DNA from: Trogon surrucura
Taxonomy: Eukaryota; Chordata; Aves; Trogoniformes; Trogonidae
Direction of reading: 5' to 3'
Length of the DNA stretch: 64,000 nucleotides
Assembly (NCBI GenBank): GCA_020746105.1
Contig: CM036620.1
Span: forward strand, 3,587,803 to 3,651,802
In this document: one piece after another, positions 56,401-64,000 of the stretch
How positions within the stretch are numbered: the stretch's first letter is position 1
Layout of the letters: every line of letters begins with the position of its first letter
Made by a program: the position numbers and the translations under genes
Notes under the pieces: generated by a model
The model's input: only the letters and a program-made list of their open reading frames with translations
Databases searched by the model: none
What the model was told of the DNA's origin: nothing

Positions 56401-59400
56401 CTCCGTTCACTTGGCTTTGGCATGTCGCACGTTTTGTCAGCGCTGTTCACTGGTGTGACAACCCACTGCTCAGCCGTGTTGCTTTTGGACTTGAGCTTTT
56501 TCACAACCGTGTTGGGGGCTGCCGGGGAGGTGTGGGGGTGTTGTGTTGCAATTGGGGTTGGAGAGGTATGGTGGTAGGCTAGTAACTCGAATCTTTTAAA
56601 AAATAATTAAAAACCCCAGTCTTTCTTTTAATAGCGGCATAAAATAATTTTTGTGCTGATACGTTCTCCCGGGGTTTATTTTTAAAAGCTTTTATTTGCA
56701 TGGGCAAGTGTGTCTGCTGGCAATGTTCCTTACCCCTATTACAAATGGCGATGTAACTGCCAGGTATTGCGTATGTTTGTGCCAAATAGTGAACCAGAAA
56801 TTCAGACAGGAGCAAATTCAGGAAGACCAAGTTAGGAGGGAAAATTTTTGTTTTGTTACTGTGTGTAATCCACTATTCTTTAATCACCACCTCTTTTCAA
56901 GCATTCTGGCTAGCAGGAACCAAGTCATAACAGACAGAAGCTGTTTATTCATATACATTAGTATCCCTGCTCATTAAACTGCTTTTGTATTAATTGGTTT
57001 TTTTTAATTGTCTAAACTCACACTGCTTCACAGCAGCTGAAATCAGTTCACTGGGGCTCTGAGATGTTTCGTGCTCCGGTGCTAAACTGTGTAAATCAGC
57101 CCAGACTGAGTCCCAGTCGCTGCTGGACTGCCCCCCCACCCCAACTGGGAACACTGGGGCTGTGGCAGCCAACTGGAGAGTAACTTGGAAAAACTTCATT
57201 GTTAAAATGAAGGATGGGATTTTCATGATTAATATGTTAGTGATAAGTACTCCAGTTCCTTCGTAACTTGTCTGTGTGTTTATTCTAGTGGGATGTTCAG
57301 TTCCGTAATACTAATCTGCTTGGGGACCTAGCTGGAATGAGGTAATCGTTTTATGTAGGTTTAATAGTGTCAGTCATCCCCTTTTCCAAACTTGGTACAC
57401 ATCACTTAGAGACCTAAATATTTTTCCATAATAATCAAAAGCATCGAGTTTGTCTTAGACGTACCATGCTAAGGAGCGTGGAAACTGCCAAGTTGCGGGT
57501 CTTCTTCATTTTGTGTGTGTTTGCGTGTGTTGAGGTGATTTCCCCCCCGCCCCCCCTTCTTCAGGGGGGAATTCCAGACACGTGGGGAAAACTATGCAAT
57601 AGAAAAGCAGAAATGAAATGTATGCAAACTGCAGTTAGATGCATCAAGCAGTGAATGAAAGCATGAAAGATGGTACTAATTAAGTGTGTGCTTTTGCCTC
57701 TAAGTCTGTGAAGTCTCACAGTGCCTTTGCGCCAGCTGAAATCCATGCAATTCTTGCTAGCAAGAGGATGAGATTAGTGCTTGTAGGCTTATGAAAGAAC
57801 ATAGTTGTGACTCCACTGAACGTTTGTTTGTAAGCTTTACATGAATCCTATACCAAGTGTTCTTCTTTGGAAAAGAAAAAAAAAAGCAGCTTTACTCCTT
57901 TACTGTGAGGTGGGTAGTGATTGTCCAGACGGAGTTACCGTAGTCATGTGAGATTTCCTGTGCTTTTCTGTGAAACGTTACCCGAGTTGAGGCACTGAAC
58001 TGCTTGGAATGTGCTGACCCGATACAGTGAAGAGATTTCCTATGTTGATTAAAAACACAAACAAAAAAAACCCTCAGAAAAATCCGAGTGATGAGAAAGC
58101 AAAACCTGTTCTGTGTGTAAGCCTCACTACCTGTTGTTAACAGCTGTTGTAGTCGGTTGGAGTTCTTGGGCTGGTTTTGGATATGGAACTGAGCTTAAAT
58201 AACGAGAGCTTAAATAATGGGAAGCTACGTGGTGCATATAGGGAACAGTCTGAAGTAACAAAAATCAAAGTGAGAACCATCAGGTGAGACCTTGCCATTT
58301 TCTCTGTCCCCCTTACTGAGCTAATTGTAATTCTGTTTGTTGTTTAGGAGGTGTCCCTCACAGTTTATTAAGGAAAAAAACCCAAACCCTCAGCATTAGA
58401 TGAAAGACTTTTCAGTGGTTATGTCTGGCTTTCAATCTCAGTGTACAGGTAGGGATTCCGGGACGGTCAGAATCTGGTTCTGATCTTGGCAAGCGATGGA
58501 AACTGCTGTTAAATAAATCAGCGCGTGTGCACCTGGGCTCTCATCCGGTTGATTTTTGGGAATGCTGGAAACAAAACTAGAAAACTTGGGCCCTGCTGGC
58601 TTGTTTATGTAGTGTTGTTACACAAAGTATTTTCTACGAATACTTAATTTCGCAGTCAATAACAATTGTGTTTGGTGTCATTAAAAAAAAAAAAAAGAGA
58701 GGTCCAAGTGACCCATGAGTCATGGAGTCCGACTTGTAGAACCTTGAGTTAAGAGTGCTAGAGGGTCCAGGAAGGCCTCAAGAACTGTGGTGTCTACAAG
58801 AAGTCTCCTGAACCTCCTGAAAGCTGTAACACCGATCATAAAGGACCAAACGCTCCAAGTGTAGCATGAGGCGGGAAGCTGCTGATGAGGGAGTAGCATC
58901 ACCAGGGGTTTGTTCTTGCAATAGCAGGGAATTTCTCAAGCGAAACTCCCTGCTGCTCCTGGCAAGCAGAGGTGGGTGAACCTGATTGTTCTCTTTGTCC
59001 CTCCCTCTTCACCCCGACAAAAGGAGAAATCCCTGCTGAATCACAGAGCAGGCAATCGCTTTGGCCTGGGAACATGGGCAGGACCCGAGGAGTGGTGGGG
59101 TTTTGCTGTTCTCAGTATTGCAGTAACGCTTAGCCCTAGGGACGACGGGAATTTCTGGTTTCTGAAGAAAGCTGGTTGCCAAAATTCAGCTATGTGAACA
59201 GAAGGGTTTCAGAGGATGAGAAGACTGTTGGCCTGCAGCACAGGAAGCTTTTGGGGATCAGTTGAGTTGTTAGTCGTACTGATATTAAGACTATTTTTTA
59301 TTCTTCAAAAGCTGTGCCTGTGAATGTGCTGTTGCCAGCCAGCTCTGGCTCCTGCAGCAGCAGTAGGCTGGTGGTAGCTTTTGCGTGGGAGGGAGGAGAT

Positions 59401-60379
59401 TCCAGCAGCCAGTGTACTTTGCCCAGGACTTCGGCACCGTTGGCCTGTGGCGGGGAATACAGAGCCTTTCCTGTGCTTTGGACCTTCAGCCAACCGCAGA
59501 TTAGCGGGCACGTAAGTAGGGAACTGAAAATCCTGCAGCGTTCAGACCTTCTGGCTTTGTCTGGGTTTAAAACCCAGGGAGTTGGTGGGCGTGTTGAAGT
59601 GAGTTTTCCTGGTCCTGCTCACCTCTCTTCTGGGATCCCTCCCTCCTCCCCGTGCCTGTAACCCGTCTGCAGGCTCCCACCGAGGAGCGGGAGGTGTTTT
59701 CCTTACGGAGCCGTCACCAGAATGACAACAAAAAAAACTCTGACCTGCGACCAGACTTGGCTGGATCACCTCTGCAAGGCTTTTAGTTTGGAGCGATGGT
59801 TGGAATGGAGCTAAAACTCTATTTTACCCTTGTTTAAAATGTCCTCAGTATGTCCTTTTCCTGAAACATGCTTGCTTTTCATGGGTGGCTGTATTTCCCA
59901 CTTGCGGGGGTTCTTTCTGGGGGCTGGGTAGGAGGAAATGGAAGCAAATGCTGATGCTGCATAAATATGAAAAGTTCAGCGCTTTGATCTTGCAAACAAA
60001 ATAATGCTTTTCTTGCTTTTCTTTTTAGGATGTGCTTTACAAAAATGTTGCTTGTCTTAATGCAGAAAGAACCACAGCTTCTAAAGCTTTACTGAAGCCT
60101 GCCTTAATTTGACTCTCAAGGAGAAAAAACGCTTTGCTGTATTGCTTTTGCAGACTAATATACCCTTTTGATTTGCAAATCTCTTGCCCCTAAGAATGAA
60201 GTCTTGTATTATGCAAATCTCCCTTTCAGTTACCCTTTCCTTATACCTTGATTTTGAATCTTCCCTTTCGATCATGGCTTGCATGACATTTTCTTTCTTT
60301 TCCTTTCTTTTTGCTGTTTGCAAAGACTCTTGGGAGGATTTGACAGATGTGGTGGAGCAATTGCGTGATGATACTGAAG
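40702..60379 (+). CDS. RUFY3: RUFY3 long-form N-terminus (two exons seen; gene continues past window)
   Basis: RUFY3 (RIPX/singar) is a RUN- and coiled-coil adaptor used in neuronal polarity, axon growth and lysosome transport by dynein. Exon 40702-41023 (107 codons plus 1 nt) starts with MAEAEGAPLVPPPPAESSRD in a good Kozak context, is Pro/Ala/Glu-rich, and contains the conserved VSAPFFLLYPG motif. Donor C|GTGAGT. Exon 60326-60379 (SWEDLTDVVEQLRDDTE) follows after a 19.3-kb intron and ends in phase 1 before GTGCGT. The next exon in the family begins with Asp-Pro-Asn-Tyr and the RUN domain; it was not found before 64000, so the RUN domain, coiled coils and any FYVE domain lie outside. The long and short amino-terminal versions share the phase of the outgoing junction. 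Assignment rests mainly on the short-form exon inside the same gene. Confidence 0.85.
41024..48812 (+). other. RUFY3 intron 1, part before the internal first exon
   Basis: 7.8 kb. After the CpG island (to about 41420), AT-rich sequence with scattered T-runs. No exon with conserved coding content was recognised. Confidence 0.75.
48664..48673 (+). promoter_or_regulatory. RUFY3: TATA-like box of the internal RUFY3 promoter
   Basis: tttatatatg about 140 nt upstream of the short-form ATG. The local DNA is AT-rich with T-runs (48476-48530) and has no CpG island. This suggests a regulated, possibly neural, promoter distinct from the CpG-island promoter at 40.4 kb; tissue bias is inferred from RUFY3 biology. 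Confidence 0.4.
48813..48990 (+). CDS. RUFY3: RUFY3 short-form first coding exon
   Basis: 59 codons plus 1 nt, starting MSALTPQSDMPTPTTDKITQ and continuing AAMETIYLCKFRVSMDGEWL and DISLTPDPEPTHE. This is nearly identical to the start of the 469-residue human RUFY3 isoform. Donor GAAG|GTACGG, phase 1, so it can replace the long-form module before the same RUN-domain exon. The start is an ATG at 48813, context atc-ATG-T. Confidence 0.96.
49303..49345 (-). mobile_element. CR1 LINE fragment, 3' end
   Basis: aatcatagaacagttcaggc followed by tggaaaagaccctt is the reverse complement of the typical CR1 3' terminus (ending CTATGATT). About 40 bases are recognisable; the rest has decayed or was never inserted. 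It lies 300 bases after the RUFY3 short-form exon. Confidence 0.8.
52693..52756. repeat. Diverged 32-bp tandem duplication
   Basis: Unit 1 at 52693-52724 (ctatagcacataatgttt then attttaacaa) and unit 2 at 52725-52756 (ctatagcatgtaacattt then attttaacaa). A few mismatches separate the copies. Confidence 0.8.
60326..60379 (+). CDS. RUFY3: RUFY3 long-form exon 2 (54-nt microexon)
   Basis: Acceptor ctttttgctgtttgcaaag, donor GAAG|GTGCGT. Encodes SWEDLTDVVEQLRDDTE, recognisable as the RUFY3 segment that precedes Asp-Pro-Asn-Tyr. It is in frame with the exon ending at 41023 and leaves in phase 1. Joined directly to that exon, the junction residue is His (C|AC). Confidence 0.85.
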
Positions 60380-63300
60380 GTGCGTGCCACACCGACATCT
60401 TTCAGCTTTTATTTCCACTCATGATTGGCTTTTGCCTTATTATTTTGAGCCGGAGTGCAAGATCCGGGTTTCCTTTCCAGTGCCAATAGCTGTGGCTTTC
60501 TGAACACATTAGTCTGGTCAAACCAGGTTCACAGCCAGAACATGCTGTTCTAGTTGCACTCTGTGCAGATGTTTCTGCTCCTAAAGAACGTGTCTTTGAG
60601 CACTCCAGTGTATCCGTTGCTCTCACAACCGTATTAATTTACATTTACAATGCATATCGTGGAGGCATTTCGTCTAAATTTGAGCAGTGCCTTCATGGGT
60701 TCCATGCGGTCAGTTTTGGTTTCCAAATTCATGTTCATCTCTTTTATCCAAAATATGTGCATCCAGTGTTGCTTTACAAGATGTTTCTAAGATTTTGGGG
60801 TGTTTTGACTTCAAGAAGAGGTAAAAAAAGTGAGTTAACCAGGGGCTAGTGTACTTCAGTGCTTTCTGAGGCAATTATTTTCCGGAGCCTGACAGAAACA
60901 CAGTTTAAAAGGTTGCAGCAATATATGGAAGCTGAATTGTAAAAAATATTTCGGAAACCATCCAGAAGCTTCAGATTTTTCTGAGATATTTCTGTTTATC
61001 AACTTGAGACTTTGCACAGGTGTCTCTAGAACTCATGTTGCAAATTTTGATTAAAACTTGTGAAGTACTAAATGAGCTTTTTTCATTCGTGCTTCTTAGT
61101 TGATTCTTAGAAATGGTGCAAGCGTGAAATAACTGAATCTCCAATTCAGCGTGCACTCAAATTTGTTAACTAACTACGGCTGTTCCTGCTTGGGATGAAA
61201 GTGTTTGCAGCACAAAAGGCTAATACACCTTTTGGAGGCAAAGAAATAAGAAGGAAATTTTCCTTTTGTTGCTGAGAGTGCTCATCATTAGGAAGAATTA
61301 TAGATTTTGGTGTAGAAGAATGGCTAGGGGCACTTATACAGCCCAAACTCTTGTAAAATGGCAATCTCAAATTGGAAGCTAAACCGAGAAAACTTGTGAG
61401 TTTAAGTTCTCCTATTCTCATGCTCAGCAGAATAATTTCTGCTCTTATTGCCACTCTGTGCATTGAGTGGTTTTGAAGGTGCTGCAGATCTCCAAGCTCA
61501 CGGTGGCCGTTTTGGTCTAGATGTCACTGGTAGGATGTTCACTAAAAGCTGCCTTGGTTTCTCGGTAGCGCAGGTAAGCAATTTAAAAGTGGAATTTGAG
61601 AAAGCAAGATAGTGAAGTTAGTTGAAGCAGATCTGTTTTATGCACTCAGAGTTATAAATAGAGGGTGTAGTAGGAGCAACACTGGTTTGAAAATATGTAG
61701 TTACAACTATTACTAGAATAATAACTGATAGTTAAGGGTGGCACAGTAATACAGCTACGTTTGGACTCACTTAGGAAAAGCCTTTTGGTGCAAATAGTTC
61801 TAAGCATGTTTCTGGCAGAAGAAAAAAGCCAAATCAACCACAATGCCAAAAAATTATTTTTATTGCTATTTGGCAACTCGGATGATATAAATCTTTCTCA
61901 ACAGGGTGTGTTGTGCATAAAACGGAGTTTTGGTGCATTAACCACGCCGATCTGTTGATGGTCATCTTCTGGGGACGGAGCTGTTAATGGCTGGGCTTGG
62001 TTACATGCCTGGCTTCTGCCTGGTGGCCTCGTAAACGCAGGAGGCTTTTCATCAGCCACGGGAGATGAGCTCTGTACAACAGCTAATTCTGCTTCCCCAG
62101 CTGAGGGCATAGCCAAGATAGTCTTTCAGGGGAAAAAAAAAAAGAGTGTGAGACTTTTTTTTCCCCCATCAAACATGGTACAGACTTTTTTTCCATTTTG
62201 TGTTTTGAGGCGGGATACATATGGCATGTGTGTCTTGTCTGTTTGTGCTTCTATCTTTGTTTTCCATGCCCACCGCTTCATTCTGGTTTTGTTGGGTTTT
62301 TTTCAAGTGTTACATGCCTGGTGCATGCGGGAAACTGTTCTCCTCTGGGATCGGTCAGAGGCTGACGGATGCTTGATGTGGAGTGTGCTTTTCCCCACAA
62401 GAGTCAGCATTAAGACATAATAGCAAGGACAAATGAATCACCCTTTCAAAGTCTCTGTGAAAATGTTTCTTCTCTTAGGAAATGCAATTTCATTTTCATA
62501 AGGTGGGGTTAATCCAGTTGCTTTCTGGTTTGTCTACAGTCCCTCAAAGTTAGACGGGTTGAATTTTGAATCAAGAAGCAGAAAATTAATAGAATTAAAC
62601 CTGAATGAAACAGACATGAATGTAACATGAATGAAACAGACGTGCTTTTGCTTTTCTCCTGTGACTAGTCATGCCATTTTTATTATTACTGTCACTGCTT
62701 TACCTTTAAGAGAGTGTTTGCATGATATGCAAAATGTGTATCACCTCATCCTTGGGGCAGTGTCAGGGGTTGTGCTGTGGGAAGGCAGGAGAGGCATTTG
62801 CATACAATGGAATATCAGGAGGTAGAAGCTTAAAAAATACCTATTGATGTTGAAACGATTGAAGTCCTTAACTGACCTAGGGGTTTGCTTTCCACATTTA
62901 TCTGAAATGATGCGTGTGTGCATGATTTCATAGTCTGAGGAGCTGGTACTAACGTCTTTCCTAATGCGAATTTGCTGAATGGGAACTCAGTGCCTTGTAG
63001 GTAGCTGGCTGCTCAGCTTTTCAGAAGGATCTGATCTCGCTTTTGGGATGAGCAGGCATATGCATAGGAGTTTCTCTTCAAAGCCTCGCCAGGCAAATAA
63101 TCACCTTCAACCCAGACTTCAAAATGTATTTGAATTTAACACAAAAAAGCCCATCTGTTACTTTACCAGGGTACGTATAAAAATTGCCTCAGCTAATTCA
63201 AACCTACTAGAGACTTGTGCAGGTTTATCTCTTAGCCAGAAGTGTGGATATACTGCAGATGGCTTTGTGCTTAGAGGAGTATCGAGGAAACGGGTTGATG

Positions 63301-64000
63301 TTTTCTTTTACTAGATAATCTTGTTGTGAGTGCTTTTGAATTGTGGCAAAGCACAGTTTTGTGTCAGTAGTTACCTGTGATAGAAGCAAATGCTGTACCG
63401 GTGTTCATACTGTCTCAAAGGGCAACTATGATGGATGCTGTCAGAAGTGGTGTTTGTTAGTTTTATGCAGAATTACACAGATGAAAATATGCAGAAGTTG
63501 GTGTGCTTTGTGGGTTGTTTTTTTTCAAGTGTGTGTAGAAAAATTAGTTTCTGCAGCGGTGCCTGGCATTATATCTGCCTTTCCTTTCTTGAGTCTGCAT
63601 TCTTAGTAATGGTGCCTGTTGGCTACATTGCAGAACAGGTAACCTGCTCGATGTGCTTGCCAAATCTATCAGTTTAAAATAGGAGTAGTTCTGCAAAGGC
63701 AATAGAAATGACCTACTAAATTAAGTATTTCTACAGTCCACCGCTGGTATGAGAATTGCAGTCCTAAGTAAGTACTTTGAAACTAGGAAAATAAGTTGTG
63801 AATGCCTCATCTCAGCCTTTTTTTTCAAAATGTGAGCCAGGATAACCAGCACTTGGAGAGCATATGGTTAATAACACAAAACTGGAAGGTTTTGATGACT
63901 TGTCCCAGCCTTGCCTAGTGCCGACTGTACGCTCTCTTTCTCCGTCAGACATCTTCCCTCCTTGAGAGCTCAGTGTGGCAGCTTCCAGGATGCAACTCCA
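60380..64000 (+). other. RUFY3 intron running off the window
   Basis: 3.6 kb after the microexon. I looked for the RUN-domain exon (Asp-Pro-Asn-Tyr-Leu-Met start) and did not find it. Open frames here are short and lack family resemblance. Confidence 0.7.

Larger units (their letters stand above)
48991..60325 (+). other. RUFY3 intron between short-form exon and microexon
   Basis: 11.3 kb. Contains one CR1 fragment near 49303-49345, a diverged tandem duplication at 52693-52756, and a GC-richer patch at 55230-55560 with a 205-codon open frame. No conserved exon was recognised. Confidence 0.75.

Noticed and set aside
61484..61573. Exon-like segment ending CGCAG|GTAAGC after the RUFY3 microexon
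   Set aside because: The frame fits the incoming phase, but the acceptor is poor and the outgoing phase (0) does not fit the known next RUFY3 exon.
63944..64000. Possible RUFY3 exon after tttctccgtcag near the right edge
   Set aside because: In the required phase it meets a stop codon within six codons.

Overview
This is vertebrate nuclear DNA, most likely from a bird. The protein-coding exons match vertebrate families, splice sites are GT-AG, introns are short, and two small fragments look like the 3' end of avian CR1 LINEs. The species cannot be named from the sequence alone. About 8% of the window is coding; the rest is introns and intergenic DNA. No prokaryotic feature, CRISPR array, tRNA, rRNA or intact transposon was seen.

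Layout, left to right: (1) 476-6505, minus strand: first six coding exons of NAAA, a lysosomal lipid amidase; its 3' end lies beyond base 1. (2) 8225-22016, minus strand: complete SDAD1, a 60S ribosome-biogenesis factor, 22 coding exons, 690 residues. (3) 22017-26033: about 4 kb without a recognised gene. (4) 26034-30266, minus strand: complete JCHAIN, the immunoglobulin J chain, four exons, 160 residues, all eight cysteines present. (5) 30267-34727: intergenic, with the JCHAIN promoter at its left end and the UTP3 CpG-rich promoter at its right end. (6) 34728-36329, plus strand: UTP3/SAS10, a single-exon gene for a small-subunit processome protein of 533 residues. (7) 36330-40701: intergenic. 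(8) 40702 to beyond 64000, plus strand: 5' part of RUFY3, with two alternative amino-terminal modules. The long form uses exons at 40702-41023 and 60326-60379; the short form uses an exon at 48813-48990. All end in the same codon phase. The RUN-domain exons lie beyond the right edge.

The genes do not form an operon-like unit. NAAA and SDAD1 are tandem neighbours in mammals too, as are JCHAIN, UTP3 and RUFY3. Mammals keep these two blocks several megabases apart on one chromosome arm, so the SDAD1-JCHAIN junction here marks a rearrangement between lineages. SDAD1 and UTP3 both act in ribosome assembly (large and small subunit respectively), but their closeness is probably incidental. Reading frames were joined by checking splice dinucleotides and codon phase by hand; nothing was run against a database. 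I found no convincing undescribed system. The most useful leads are the RUFY3 alternative 5' ends, the JCHAIN promoter elements, weak SDAD1 donors and the rearranged SDAD1-JCHAIN interval.
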